NCBI RefSeq assembly: GCF_030169785.1
Contig: NZ_CP125854.1
Coordinates: 2,542,001 to 2,606,000 of the forward strand
DNA length: 64,000 nucleotides
Origin: Bdellovibrio sp. 22V
GTDB taxonomy: Bacteria; Bdellovibrionota; Bdellovibrionia; Bdellovibrionales; Bdellovibrionaceae
Direction of reading: 5' to 3'
How positions within the stretch are numbered: the first letter of the stretch is position 1; each line of letters opens with the position of its first letter. Positions 1 through 8,350 of this stretch are shown here, one piece after another. The position numbers and the translations under genes are program-made. A model generated the notes under the pieces. It saw only the letters and a list, made by a program, of their open reading frames with translations. It did no database searches and was not told the DNA's origin.

Positions 1-2
1 CT

Positions 3-527
3 TCATGGACTTATAAAGGCCGCCATTCTTTGCACGGTCGACGCATTGGCGTAATCAACGGTTACACCTATGGCAACAGCATTGATACATTGGTAAAAAG
101 CCGTCACAAATCCTTCATTCCTTTTTCTGGCGAGCGTCCGCTGGAACAAATATTGAAAATGCTCGATACGGGCCGCTTGGATGCCTTCGTAGAAAATCCG
201 GTCGCTCTGCACTTTTATTTGATGGAGCACAAACGCGATGTCGATGATTTGCGTGTCGGCGGATGGGTGATCGGTGAAGATCCGTATTTATATGTGGGTT
301 TTGCTCCCACCAACCCGAAATCCGCAGAGTATGCTGAGATCCTGAGTGGCGGGATAGATTCTCTTCGTCGCAGCGGGGAACTGCGGCGCATTTTAGAAAA
401 GTATAATTTGGAAGATTGGGAAGTGAACCGAAAAATGGCGGCCCTAAGAGCTTTGGATGATTTTAGCTCCCGTCTCCTCCAAAGCCCGCTTGATCTTCTC
501 GACATGTTCAATGCTCGAAGTCTCTAA
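3..527 (+). CDS. Periplasmic amino-acid-type solute-binding protein, C-terminal part (5' end outside window)
   Basis: The reading frame is open from the first bases of the window, so the start and signal peptide lie upstream. The visible part reads as the second lobe of an SBP_bac_3-type periplasmic binding protein: a GRRIGVINGYTYG stretch, a DAFVENPVA stretch as in the hinge-return strand, a GEDPYLYVGFAP strand and a terminal helix ending SGELRRILEKYN. Members of this family bind amino acids or similar small solutes for ABC import, or act as stand-alone sensors. A tail of about 30 residues follows the last family helix and overlaps the 3' end of the convergent threonine dehydratase gene by 84 bp. 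No permease gene is visible, so the ligand is unknown. Confidence 0.7.
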   Translation, partial: SWTYKGRHSLHGRRIGVINGYTYGNSIDTLVKSRHKSFIPFSGERPLEQILKMLDTGRLDAFVENPVALHFYLMEHKRDVDDLRVGGWVIGEDPYLYVGFAPTNPKSAEYAEILSGGIDSLRRSGELRRILEKYNLEDWEVNRKMAALRALDDFSSRLLQSPLDLLDMFNARSL

Positions 528-1655
528 GACAAAATCAATTCGCGTTTCACGAAGCGAAAGACCTTTGGAAACGCGGTCGTGACGAACTTCCAAAATATTC
601 GCTTTTTGTCCCGCAATCGCTTGCGTCAGCTTGCTGAGATTTCCCGGCAAATCATCCACGATCACAGACAACTCACAAAGACGACCGCGCAGAATTTGCC
701 CGCGATCGATAATTTTTGAAACGATATTCAAATCGATGTTGCCGCCGCTGATAATAATACAGGTCTTTTTGCCAAGATCGAGTCCGCGCGACATTGCTGC
801 CGCCATGGCTGCGGCTCCAGAGCCTTCTGCAACGGTTTTCGCCCGCTCCATCAAGAAGACGATAGCTTCGGCGATTTCATCATCACTCACTGTCACGATT
901 TCATCGACGTATTTAGAAATAAAATTATCGCACATCACTGCCGAAGGATTTTTAATCGCGATCCCGTCGGCAATTGTCGGACTTCTTTTAATCGCGGTCA
1001 GCGGCTCCTTCTTGAAAAGATGCGCCATCCCCGGAGAGCGGTCACTCTGCACGCCAATCACGCGGATTTTCGGGTTGATTGATTTCACAGCCAAAGAGAT
1101 ACCGCTGATCAGGCCGCCACCGCCAATCGGCACGATCACAGAATCCAGATCTTGCACTTTTTCGAGAATTTCAATGCCGATCGTGCCTTGTCCTGCAATC
1201 ACATAAGGATCTTGATAAGGATGTACGAACGTGTAGCCGTGTTCTTTTTCAAGTTTTTGCGCGTATTCGAAAGCTTCATCGTAGATCTCGCCTTTGAGAA
1301 CGACTTGCGCTCCGTAAGCGCGAGTCGCAGAGGCTTTACTGATGGAAGCGTTTTCCGGCATGACGATGGTGGCTTTGACTCCCGCTAATGTCGCAGACAA
1401 TGCCACACCTTGAGCATGATTTCCTGCGGAGCTGGCAACAACGCCGCGGGATTTTTCTTCAGCTGTCAGATTGGAAATCTTATTGTAAGCACCCCGGAAT
1501 TTAAAACTTCCTGTGCGCTGGGTGTTTTCAAACTTAAAGTACACTTCGCTGTTGAGCAGTTTGCTCGCGCTGATGGAATGGCTCATTTCCGTCTGGCAGA
1601 TAATATCTTTAATAAGTTCGCGAGCTTTTTGGATGTCTGCAAAGGTGACTTTCAT
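444..1655 (-). CDS. ilvA: Threonine ammonia-lyase (threonine dehydratase) with C-terminal ACT domain
   Basis: PLP enzyme of fold type II that deaminates L-threonine to 2-oxobutanoate, the first step towards isoleucine. With the chosen start (MKVTFADIQ, 403 residues) the PLP lysine is K52 in GSFKFRGAYNK, followed by the SAGNHAQGVA substrate loop and the glycine-rich PIGGGGLISG phosphate loop. Residues from about 325 form a single ACT-like regulatory domain (LCELSVIVDDLPGNLSKL), matching the ~400-residue short class rather than the 514-residue biosynthetic enzyme with a double ACT. An upstream in-frame start at 1688 would overlap the preceding zinc-ribbon gene; 1655 leaves 5 bp after its stop, so the two are probably co-transcribed. 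Biosynthetic versus catabolic role cannot be told from sequence. Confidence 0.92.
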   Translation of the reverse strand: MKVTFADIQKARELIKDIICQTEMSHSISASKLLNSEVYFKFENTQRTGSFKFRGAYNKISNLTAEEKSRGVVASSAGNHAQGVALSATLAGVKATIVMPENASISKASATRAYGAQVVLKGEIYDEAFEYAQKLEKEHGYTFVHPYQDPYVIAGQGTIGIEILEKVQDLDSVIVPIGGGGLISGISLAVKSINPKIRVIGVQSDRSPGMAHLFKKEPLTAIKRSPTIADGIAIKNPSAVMCDNFISKYVDEIVTVSDDEIAEAIVFLMERAKTVAEGSGAAAMAAAMSRGLDLGKKTCIIISGGNIDLNIVSKIIDRGQILRGRLCELSVIVDDLPGNLSKLTQAIAGQKANILEVRHDRVSKGLSLRETRIDFVLETSSIEHVEKIKRALEETGAKIIQSS

Positions 1656-1660
1656 TTTCA

Positions 1661-1897
1661 CTAATCCCAGTAAACCGTTAGTCCCCAAACCGGAGGGTAC
1701 TCCTTATGAGGCAACCGAGTCTCTTCGTCATCAGGTGGATGTCTCGGCGGGGTCATTCCCATCGCCCTACTCTCGTCGAAAAAATAAAAGGGTGCAAGAT
1801 GCTTTCCGCAAGACTGGCAGGATGTCACAAGAGATCCCTCCGCCGAGTTCACGGTGCCACACTTGTGGCAGATGCGAAAATGAGTTTTGCGATCCAT
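1661..1897 (-). CDS. Small zinc-ribbon protein
   Basis: A 78-residue soluble protein with two CxxC knuckles (C10/C13 in CHKCG and C27/C30 in CQSCG), spaced as in a zinc ribbon, followed by an aromatic stretch (APFYFFDE) and a proline- and acid-rich tail. Start ATG at 1897 has a strong upstream GGGAG. It lies 5 bp upstream of ilvA on the same strand. I do not recognise a specific family; zinc binding is inferred from the cysteine pairs and the function is unknown. Confidence 0.65.
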   Translation of the reverse strand: MDRKTHFRICHKCGTVNSAEGSLVTSCQSCGKHLAPFYFFDESRAMGMTPPRHPPDDEETRLPHKEYPPVWGLTVYWD

Positions 1898-2088
1898 AGG
1901 CAGCTCCCTCTGTCCATCCAGACGTTTCGGTCTTTTGTACCGGAAACTAGAGTTTGTTGACTCTATGTGTTATTGATTCAGAAAGAGGCTCGGTCTTTTC
2001 AGAAAGCCCATCTCCTTTTTGTATCGCCGTTAGACAAATTCGTGAAAAAACGCTACTTTATGAAGCACTGTTTTGCGAAAGGGCATAC

Positions 2089-3480
2089 ATGGAAACGACA
2101 TTGGTCAAATCACTATTTCGAGACACCGAAAAATTCCTCGATAAAGAAGTTTTCTTAAGCGGTTGGGTTCGTAAGATCCGCGACCAAAAGAATTTCGGCT
2201 TCATTGAGTTGAATGACGGTTCATTCTTTAAAGGCGTGCAGGTGGTTTTTGATACGAATATGTCGAACTTTGCCGACGTTGCAAAACTGACGATCTCAAG
2301 TTCGGTTTACGTCACAGGAAAAGTCGTGAAGTCGCAAGGAGCTGGACAAAGTTTCGAAGTGATGGCGACAAAAATCGAGATCGTGCAAAAAGCAGATCCG
2401 GAATATCCTCTGCAAAACAAGCGGCACAGCTTTGAGTTTTTGCGCGAGATCGCACATCTTCGTTCACGCACAAATACATTCTCTGCAGTTTTCCGCGTGC
2501 GCTCGGTTTTGGCTTATGCGATTCACAAGTTCTTCCAAGATCAAGGTTTCGTCTACGTTCATACTCCGATCATCACGGGCTCTGATGCCGAAGGCGCCGG
2601 GGAAATGTTCCGTGTAACGACGTTGAAACTGGATAAACCTCCGCGCAAAGAAGATGGCAGCATCGACACCAGCCAGGATTTCTTTGGTAAAGAGACGAAC
2701 CTCACAGTGAGCGGTCAGTTGAACGGTGAAACATTCTGTTCTGCTTTCAGAAACATCTACACATTCGGTCCTACCTTCCGCGCCGAAAACTCCAACACTT
2801 CAAGACACGCGGCAGAGTTCTGGATGATCGAGCCAGAAATTGCTTTCGCGGATCTTGGCGCCAACATGGAACTTGGCGAAGCGATGATCAAATACATCAT
2901 CCGCTACGTCATGGAAAACTGCCCTGAAGAGATGGAGTTCTTCAACCAATTCATCGAAAAAGGTTTGTTCGATAAATTGAACAACGTTTTGAACAACGAG
3001 TTCGGTCGCGTGACTTACACAGAAGCCATCGACATCTTGAAAAAATCCGGCAAGAAATTCGAATACCCTGTTGAGTGGGGCATCGACATGCAATCCGAAC
3101 ACGAAAGATACCTGGCCGAAGAACACTTCAAAAAACCGGTATTCGTGACGGACTATCCAAAAGAAATCAAAGCTTTCTACATGAAGCTCAACCCGGATCA
3201 AAAAACGGTGCGTGCGATGGACCTTTTAGCTCCAGGCATCGGCGAGATTATCGGCGGCTCTCAGCGTGAAGATAATTTGGAACTTCTTGAGAAGCGCATG
3301 AGCGAAGTTGGATTGCATCCTGCAGATTATGCTTTCTATATGGACCTGCGCCGTTACGGCAGCTTCCCTCACTCCGGTTTCGGTTTGGGCTTTGAGCGTA
3401 TGATGATGTACCTCACGGGCATGACAAATATTCGTGACGTCATTCCGTTCCCTAGAACGCCTAAGAACGCATTGTTCTAG
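2089..3480 (+). CDS. asnS: Asparaginyl-tRNA synthetase
   Basis: Class IIb aminoacyl-tRNA synthetase that charges tRNA-Asn. An N-terminal OB-fold anticodon-binding domain ([21 protein letters not shown], residues about 20-110) precedes the catalytic core with motif 2 ([25 protein letters not shown]) and motif 3 ([15 protein letters not shown]) and the typical [10 protein letters not shown] end. The 464-residue length fits AsnS (about 466) and is too short for bacterial AspRS. Although the frame is open from 1954, the family N-terminus [10 protein letters not shown] with AAAGGG upstream supports ATG 2089. It is transcribed divergently from the zinc-ribbon/ilvA pair. Confidence 0.95.
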   Translation: METTLVKSLFRDTEKFLDKEVFLSGWVRKIRDQKNFGFIELNDGSFFKGVQVVFDTNMSNFADVAKLTISSSVYVTGKVVKSQGAGQSFEVMATKIEIVQKADPEYPLQNKRHSFEFLREIAHLRSRTNTFSAVFRVRSVLAYAIHKFFQDQGFVYVHTPIITGSDAEGAGEMFRVTTLKLDKPPRKEDGSIDTSQDFFGKETNLTVSGQLNGETFCSAFRNIYTFGPTFRAENSNTSRHAAEFWMIEPEIAFADLGANMELGEAMIKYIIRYVMENCPEEMEFFNQFIEKGLFDKLNNVLNNEFGRVTYTEAIDILKKSGKKFEYPVEWGIDMQSEHERYLAEEHFKKPVFVTDYPKEIKAFYMKLNPDQKTVRAMDLLAPGIGEIIGGSQREDNLELLEKRMSEVGLHPADYAFYMDLRRYGSFPHSGFGLGFERMMMYLTGMTNIRDVIPFPRTPKNALF

Positions 3481-3499
3481 TCCAAGGACTAGTTTCCAG

Positions 3500-3549
3500 A
3501 CTCCTAGCCTCTCTTTTAGGACGATAACTCCGAAGAGAGGTTTAGGAGT
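3500..3549 (+). promoter_or_regulatory. 5'-leader hairpin that pairs with the Shine-Dalgarno of the gene at 3556
   Basis: ACTCCTA (3500-3506) is the exact complement of TAGGAGT (3543-3549), which contains the Shine-Dalgarno TAGGAG for the TTG start at 3556. Directly inside, CCTCTCTT (3508-3515) pairs with AAGAGAGG (3533-3540), giving a two-tier stem of 15 bp with a small asymmetric bulge and a 17-nt loop. TCCTA (3502-3506) can alternatively pair with TAGGA at 3517-3521, which would free the downstream ribosome site. No T-tract follows, so it does not look like a terminator. A regulatory role is inference. Confidence 0.5.
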
Positions 3550-3555
3550 ATCAAT

Positions 3556-4668
3556 TTGAAATTGTTGATTCGTTTCACCCGCATTTTAGTCGCTCTGAGT
3601 TTGTTCGGCAGCTCTGCGTTTGCGCAGCTTCCGACAGACCTCAATGAACTTGTACTTACGGGCGACCTTTACGGCCGTAAAACAGTCGATTTCAGAAAAA
3701 AAGCCAAAAATATTCAGTCCCTGATTCCAGAAGGTTCCGAAGGAAAAGTTCTTGAAACACGCAAACTCAGCCGCACAGGTTCTTACGGTATTCGTATTCG
3801 TTTAACCAAAGTGAACGGCACGCGCGGTAAATTGACTCCAAAAGAAGGCGACGAAACCTGGGTTTACTTCTCGCAAAAAGATCCTTGGCTGACATTTAAA
3901 GATAAAGAAGGGTCCGAAGTACAAGACCCTGAAATCGCTCTCACCTCGCGTGCAAAACGTGATGGTGAGGGTCTGCCTATCGAAGGAACCGAACAAGCTC
4001 CGCATCTTCCGACGAAGGAAGAAGTTCTGCGCGAGCAGAAGCCCGAGAAACCTGAAAAGACAGAACAAGATCCGAACCTCGCGAAGAACCCGGATCCAAC
4101 AAAAACCGAGGGTGGCTTCTGTGCGGAGTGTTCAGCAAAACAAGCTCCGACTGTTGAGGAAAAAAATCGCGAAGACTTGAACAAAGTAAAACAAGCATTC
4201 GCCGGAATTCCCAAAGACAACAAATGGGCCAATGATCCTTTGATTGCACGCTACTCGACTTCGAAAGAAGTTGAAAAAGCGATCAAGTACGGAATGAGAA
4301 ACAAAGAAGTTCGTTCAAAAAAACTTTGTTATCGCTACGTCAAAAGGGCCTTGCTTGGCGGTGACTTGGTCGACGACTATCTTCCGGGTTCCAAAGCTCG
4401 TTATGGCGTCGGCGATTTAAAACGTCGTGGTTTCAAAAATCTTTTGGAAGATCCAAAATACAAACGAATGATTAAAAGTCCCGTGGACGCTCCGAAAGGC
4501 GCGATCCTGATTTATCGCAACACTCGTGACCGCAACCATGCAGGCCATGCCGAGATCAAAACGGACTGGGGTCGCAGTGGTGGTTATGTGAGTGACTTCT
4601 ATCGTAAAGCGACGAGCAATCTCTACAACCGTGAGCTTATTGGTGTGATGATTAAGGAGAATCCATGA
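3556..4668 (+). CDS. Secreted protein with SH3-like N-terminal and NlpC/P60- or CHAP-like C-terminal domain (candidate cell-wall hydrolase)
   Basis: A 370-residue exported protein starting at TTG with TAGGAG seven bases upstream. Residues 1-23 are a signal peptide ending SSAFA. Residues 25-118 form a beta-rich, SH3-like region; residues about 143-187 are a Pro/Glu/Lys linker; residues 187-370 hold C258 in KLCYRYVKRALL, then GAILIYRNT, then H328/H331 in NHAGHAEIK. The order Cys, small beta strands, His resembles NlpC/P60 or CHAP amidase folds that cut peptidoglycan peptides, but no family signature is exact and catalysis is inferred. An extra CAEC pair sits at 189-192. It overlaps the next gene by ATGA, so the two are translationally coupled. 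The leader contains the SD-pairing hairpin at 3500-3549. Confidence 0.65.
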   Translation: MKLLIRFTRILVALSLFGSSAFAQLPTDLNELVLTGDLYGRKTVDFRKKAKNIQSLIPEGSEGKVLETRKLSRTGSYGIRIRLTKVNGTRGKLTPKEGDETWVYFSQKDPWLTFKDKEGSEVQDPEIALTSRAKRDGEGLPIEGTEQAPHLPTKEEVLREQKPEKPEKTEQDPNLAKNPDPTKTEGGFCAECSAKQAPTVEEKNREDLNKVKQAFAGIPKDNKWANDPLIARYSTSKEVEKAIKYGMRNKEVRSKKLCYRYVKRALLGGDLVDDYLPGSKARYGVGDLKRRGFKNLLEDPKYKRMIKSPVDAPKGAILIYRNTRDRNHAGHAEIKTDWGRSGGYVSDFYRKATSNLYNRELIGVMIKENP

Positions 4669-5102
4669 AACTGATGTCTCTACTCACCGCTCTTGTATTT
4701 GTTTTTTCTTCTGTGGCGGCGCAAGCGGCGACGCTCGAGGAATTGCAAAAGAAACTTCAGGCTTACAGCGCGGAAGATCTTAAAGCTCCGAAAGCGAAAG
4801 ACGATGAAGCCGTGTCTGAAAAGACAACGGAGATGCTAAAAACAATCGAAGACACTGTGGACCTTGCAACGAAGGGCAAAGAAAAAGTCTCTGCGGATGT
4901 TTTGCAGCAACTCGCTCGCGTCGCGATTCTCACGTTTGAAGCAGACCCTTCCCTGGCAGCAGCCGAACTTCTTTTACCTCTCTACAAAAAAGAGAAAAAA
5001 GCTTTCGACAAAGCCATGCGCACATTGCCATCCAAAGACAACAAATCCCTCAAAGACGCATTAAAAGATGCTGACCGAGAAGACGAAGAAGGAAACGGCT
5101 AA
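4665..5102 (+). CDS. Small exported protein of unknown function
   Basis: A 145-residue protein with a signal peptide (residues 1-21, ending VAAQA) and a mature part that is charged and entirely helical in appearance, rich in Lys, Glu, Ala and Asp (for example KKLQAYSAEDLKAPKAKDDE), ending in an acidic tail DREDEEGNG. It starts inside the stop codon of the preceding candidate hydrolase (ATGA), so the two are probably made together; an accessory or inhibitor role is possible but unproven. I do not recognise the family. Confidence 0.6.
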   Translation: MKLMSLLTALVFVFSSVAAQAATLEELQKKLQAYSAEDLKAPKAKDDEAVSEKTTEMLKTIEDTVDLATKGKEKVSADVLQQLARVAILTFEADPSLAAAELLLPLYKKEKKAFDKAMRTLPSKDNKSLKDALKDADREDEEGNG

Positions 5103-5127
5103 ACGTACCCGCTTCCCTTTTCGCACC

Positions 5128-5150
5128 AAAGGAACAGGGTTCCTTTTATT
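5128..5150 (+). terminator. Probable terminator of the 3556-5102 unit
   Basis: AAAGGAAC (5128-5135) and GTTCCTTT (5139-5146) form an 8-bp stem with a 3-nt loop, followed by TATTT, 26 bp after the stop of the gene at 4665. The right arm runs into T residues on the plus strand. The loop is tight and the T-tract short, so efficiency is uncertain. Confidence 0.5.
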
Positions 5151-5155
5151 TCTAA

Positions 5156-5170
5156 AGGTACCTGGTACCT
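5156..5170. repeat. GGTACC palindrome, copy 1 (AGGTACC-T-GGTACCT)
   Basis: A perfect 7+1+7 palindrome lying immediately downstream of the tpiA stop codon. A near copy flanks the other side of tpiA at 5921-5943. On the minus strand it could help end the glycolytic transcript, although no long T-tract follows. Confidence 0.5.
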
Positions 5171-5171
5171 A

Positions 5172-5897
5172 TTAGACGGAAGCGATTTCGATGAAGGATT
5201 TTGCTTCTAAGGAAGCTCCGCCGACGAGGAAGCCGTTGACGTGCGGTTGCTTGATAAGGCCGGCGGCGTTGTCTGGCTTTACACTGCCACCGTAAAGGAT
5301 CGGCGTTGAACCGTAGCCCAATTTTGTAAGAATCGAGTGAACATCTGTGTGCGTTTCCGCCACTTGTTCCGGTGTTGCAACTCTTCCCGTTCCGATCGCC
5401 CATACCGGTTCGTAAGCAACGACAAGAGGTTTTGATTTGTCAGCCTTCGCAAGACCCAAGTGAAGTTGCGTTTCCAGAACGCGGAATGTTTGTGCGCCTT
5501 CACGCTCTTCCAAAGTTTCGCCAATACAAAGCATCGGAGTTAAACCCAAGTTTTGTGCGAAAGCGACTTTCTCGGCGATCATCGCGTCGTTTTCCGCAAA
5601 AATCTTACGGCGTTCGCTGTGACCGATAAGAACGTAAGTACCGCCCAACTCTTTCACAACTTGTGCAGAGTTTTCACCAGTAAAGGCACCGGAGGCTTGG
5701 AAATAACAATTCTGTGCGCCCCACTTGATATTTGAACCTTGCAAAGAAATGCTCGCGGCTTCCAAAGAGATTGCAGACGGAAAAAACACCAACTCTCCTG
5801 TGGCTTTGCCGCTCATTTCTTTGAACTGAGCGAAAAACTCACGCGTTTCTTTTGGTGATTTAAAAAGTTTCCAGTTGGCTGCAAAAATCTTTTTCAT
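5172..5897 (-). CDS. tpiA: Triosephosphate isomerase
   Basis: Interconverts dihydroxyacetone phosphate and glyceraldehyde 3-phosphate in glycolysis. The 241-residue TIM barrel carries the expected catalytic residues: N8 and K10 in AANWK, H93 in IGHSERR, E163 in AYEPVWAIGTG, and the phosphate loop YGGSVKPDN. Length is slightly below the usual 250 but no key element is missing. It is the last gene of gapA-pgk-tpiA on this strand, separated from pgk by a GGTACC hairpin. Confidence 0.96.
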   Translation of the reverse strand: MKKIFAANWKLFKSPKETREFFAQFKEMSGKATGELVFFPSAISLEAASISLQGSNIKWGAQNCYFQASGAFTGENSAQVVKELGGTYVLIGHSERRKIFAENDAMIAEKVAFAQNLGLTPMLCIGETLEEREGAQTFRVLETQLHLGLAKADKSKPLVVAYEPVWAIGTGRVATPEQVAETHTDVHSILTKLGYGSTPILYGGSVKPDNAAGLIKQPHVNGFLVGGASLEAKSFIEIASV

Positions 5898-5920
5898 TCG
5901 AGAACCTCAAAGAAGATGGG

Positions 5921-5943
5921 AAAAAGGTCCCTGGTACCTTTTT
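5921..5943 (-). terminator. Hairpin between pgk and tpiA (GGTACC palindrome, copy 2)
   Basis: AAAAAGGTCCC and GGTACCTTTTT flank a single T, making an 11-bp stem with one mismatch and A/T runs on both sides, the layout of a bidirectional intrinsic terminator or attenuator. It lies between the pgk stop and the tpiA start, so it may lower tpiA transcription relative to pgk. The core matches the palindrome at 5156-5170. The single-base loop means the inner pairs must open in RNA. Confidence 0.5.
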
Positions 5944-5954
5944 CCCTTCAGGAA

Positions 5955-7157
5955 TTAGCGTTTGGAGCGAAGAATCTCAAGACCCGGAAGTTTATCGCCT
6001 TGGAGATATTCCAAAGAAGCGCCACCGCCCGTTGAGATATGAGTCATCTTGTCAGCGTAACCGGAGGCTTCCGCAGCTGCTGCAGAGTCACCGCCACCGA
6101 CGATTTTTACAGCATTGCTTTCAGCGATGGCTTTCGCGACACCGAAAGTTCCTTTTGCAAAAGCCGGAGTTTCGAAAACGCCCATAGGGCCATTCCAGAA
6201 AATCGTGCCCGCCTCACGCAAAGCCGTCGAATAATTCTGAAGAGTCTTTGGTCCGATATCGACAGCCAACTCGTCTTCAGGAATCGCAACGTCTTTTGTC
6301 AGATGCGCGTTCGCTGTATCAGAAATCGATTTTGTTACCAAGTGATCCACTGGCAAAAGAATGGTCTTATTGCGAGCTTCAATACGCTCGATCATTTCTT
6401 TCGCGTACTTCAACTTGTCATTTTCCACCAAAGATTTTCCAACCGGAAGACCTTGTGCTTTTTGGAAAGTGTAAGCCATCGCACCACCGATGATGAAGCC
6501 GTCAACAACGTCCATCAATCTTTCAATCACGGCAATCTTGTCAGAAACCTTGGCACCACCCATCACCGCCAAGTAAGGGCGTTTTGGATTTTGCAAAAGA
6601 GAATCCAACATATTGATTTCTTTTTCGATCAAGAAACCAATGCCTTTGTCTTTCATCACTGAAGGCAAAGCATGAATCGTCGCATGCGCACGGTGAGAAG
6701 CACCGAATGCATCGTTGATATAGATATCAGAGTAGCTTGCGATTTTTTGCGCGAACTCCACAGAGTCTTTTGTCTCCCCTTCTTCAAAACGGACGTTTTC
6801 AAGAAGGATCAACTGATTCTTTTTCAAAGATTGCAGCAAAGCACGAGGAGCGTCTGAATCCGGTTCTTCAACCAAGATCACTTCGGCGCTCAAAAGTTCC
6901 TGCAAGCGTTTCGCAACCGGCTCTAAAGAAAATTCTTTATCGTCTTTTGTTTTTGGACGGCCCAAGTGCGAAGCCATAACAAGCTTGGCGCCCTTTTCCA
7001 TGCAGTACTTGATCGTCGGCAAAGACGCCGTGATGCGGTTTTCATCCGTGATCTTGCCGTTTTCCATCGGGACATTCAGATCCAAACGAAGGAAAACAAC
7101 TTTTCCGTCCAATTCAAAATCACGAACCGTTTTAATACCCTTCAAACCATTTGCCAT
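5955..7157 (-). CDS. pgk: Phosphoglycerate kinase
   Basis: Transfers phosphate from 1,3-bisphosphoglycerate to ADP in glycolysis. The 400-residue protein shows the N-terminal substrate site (RLDLNVPMENGKITDENRI, then SHLGRPK), the interdomain INDAFGASHRAHAT segment, the nucleotide domain (VMGGAKVSDKI, WNGPMGVFE) and the C-terminal GGGDSAAAAE loop. ATG 7157 has AAGGAT upstream. It lies 62 bp after gapA, with which it is probably co-transcribed. Confidence 0.97.
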   Translation of the reverse strand: MANGLKGIKTVRDFELDGKVVFLRLDLNVPMENGKITDENRITASLPTIKYCMEKGAKLVMASHLGRPKTKDDKEFSLEPVAKRLQELLSAEVILVEEPDSDAPRALLQSLKKNQLILLENVRFEEGETKDSVEFAQKIASYSDIYINDAFGASHRAHATIHALPSVMKDKGIGFLIEKEINMLDSLLQNPKRPYLAVMGGAKVSDKIAVIERLMDVVDGFIIGGAMAYTFQKAQGLPVGKSLVENDKLKYAKEMIERIEARNKTILLPVDHLVTKSISDTANAHLTKDVAIPEDELAVDIGPKTLQNYSTALREAGTIFWNGPMGVFETPAFAKGTFGVAKAIAESNAVKIVGGGDSAAAAEASGYADKMTHISTGGGASLEYLQGDKLPGLEILRSKR

Positions 7158-7219
7158 ATATATCCTTTACTACTTCAGCTCCGGCGCCCGTCGACGCCAC
7201 CACTCTATGGACTCTCGTC

Positions 7220-8227
7220 CTAGAGACCTTTCTTCGCCATGTGAAGAGCGACGTCAACCATGCGGTTTGAGAAGCCTGTTTCGTTGTCGTACCAAGAAAG
7301 AACTTTCACCATGCGCGGACCGACAACCATTGTGGAAGCAAGATCTACGATTGAAGAGTAGGGGCTGCCGTTGAAGTCGACGCTGACAAGTTCGTTTTTC
7401 TCGACAGCCAAGACACCTTTCAAAGCACCTTGAGAAGCTGCGATCAAAGCCTCGTTCACAGATTCTTTCGTCACATCTTTTTTCGCCGTGAAAGTGAAAT
7501 CCACCAAAGACACATTTGGAGTCGGCACACGTACGGAGATGCCGTCAATGCGACCTTTCAACTCTGGCAAGACAAGGCCGACGTTTTTCGCGGCACCTGT
7601 CGTTGTCGGGATCATGCTCACAGCCGCGGCACGAGCACGGCGCAAGTCTTTGTGAGGAGCATCCAAGATTTTTTGGTCATTCGTGTAAGAGTGAACCGTC
7701 ATCATTGTTCCGTGTTCAATACCGAATGTCTCGTTCAAAACTTTCGCCAAAGGCGCCAAGCAGTTTGTCGTGCAAGACGCATTGGAAACAACTTGGTGCT
7801 TGGATGGATCGTAAGCTTCGTGATTGATACCGTACACCATTGTGATGTCAGCACCTTTTTCAGCAGGGCCAGAAACCAAAACGCGTTTCGCGCCGGCAGA
7901 GATATGTTGCATGAAATCCGCTTTGTCTTTGAAAGCGCCTGTGCACTCAAGAACGATGTCTACGCCCAAGTCCTTCCAAGGAACTTCCGCCGGATTGCGC
8001 GTTTTTGAAACTGCGATTTTTTTACCGTTAACAACAAGGTTGTGACCTTCAGTAGAAACGTCGGCATTGAATACGCCGTGAGCAGAGTCGTACTTAAGCA
8101 AGTGAGCATCACCTTCGATGCTGTCCAAAGAGTTAATTCCGACGATGTCGAGTTTTTCAAAACCCGCGCGGAAAAGAACGCGACCAATACGACCAAAACC
8201 GTTGATACCAACACGCAACTTAGACAT
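7220..8227 (-). CDS. gapA: Glyceraldehyde-3-phosphate dehydrogenase
   Basis: NAD-dependent oxidation and phosphorylation of glyceraldehyde 3-phosphate. The chosen start (MSKLRVGINGFGRIGR, 335 residues) places the Rossmann glycine motif at residues 7-13, catalytic C152 in SNASCTTNCLAPL and H179 in MTVHSYTNDQ, all at family positions. AAGGAG lies upstream of ATG 8227. First gene of gapA-pgk-tpiA. The Shine-Dalgarno sits in the loop of a short GAGTG/CACTC hairpin reaching the start codon, which could be fortuitous. Confidence 0.97.
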   Translation of the reverse strand: MSKLRVGINGFGRIGRVLFRAGFEKLDIVGINSLDSIEGDAHLLKYDSAHGVFNADVSTEGHNLVVNGKKIAVSKTRNPAEVPWKDLGVDIVLECTGAFKDKADFMQHISAGAKRVLVSGPAEKGADITMVYGINHEAYDPSKHQVVSNASCTTNCLAPLAKVLNETFGIEHGTMMTVHSYTNDQKILDAPHKDLRRARAAAVSMIPTTTGAAKNVGLVLPELKGRIDGISVRVPTPNVSLVDFTFTAKKDVTKESVNEALIAASQGALKGVLAVEKNELVSVDFNGSPYSSIVDLASTMVVGPRMVKVLSWYDNETGFSNRMVDVALHMAKKGL

Positions 8228-8273
8228 GAGTGAGCTCCTTTTTAAACCCACTCAATATCGGCCTTTGAACGCT

Positions 8274-8316
8274 AAAAAGCCAGTCTAGACACTATAAGTC
8301 ATTAGACTGGCTTTTT
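8274..8316 (-). terminator. Intrinsic terminator of the surface-antigen-like gene (bidirectional)
   Basis: AAAAAGCCAGTCTA (8274-8287) and TAGACTGGCTTTTT (8303-8316) are perfect complements around a 15-nt loop. On the minus strand the stem ends in five T residues, 35 bp after the stop of the gene at 8351, so it separates that gene from gapA. Confidence 0.85.
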
Positions 8317-8350
8317 AATGAAATTCTCTTAAATTTCGAGGCTTAACCGC

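Noticed and set aside
631-1206. Long plus-strand open frame opposite ilvA
   Set aside because: It lies wholly antisense to a clear enzyme gene, has no family resemblance and no ribosome site.
3477-3492. CTAGTCC-AA-GGACTAG palindrome at the asnS stop as terminator
   Set aside because: The two-base loop is too tight and only three T residues follow; at best a weak terminator, so not listed as a feature.
7430-8008. Long open frame antisense to gapA
   Set aside because: Shadow of gapA with atypical His/Arg/Cys-rich composition and no recognisable domain.
8290-8302. TATAGT in the terminator loop as gapA -10
   Set aside because: No fitting -35 at 16-18 bp was found.
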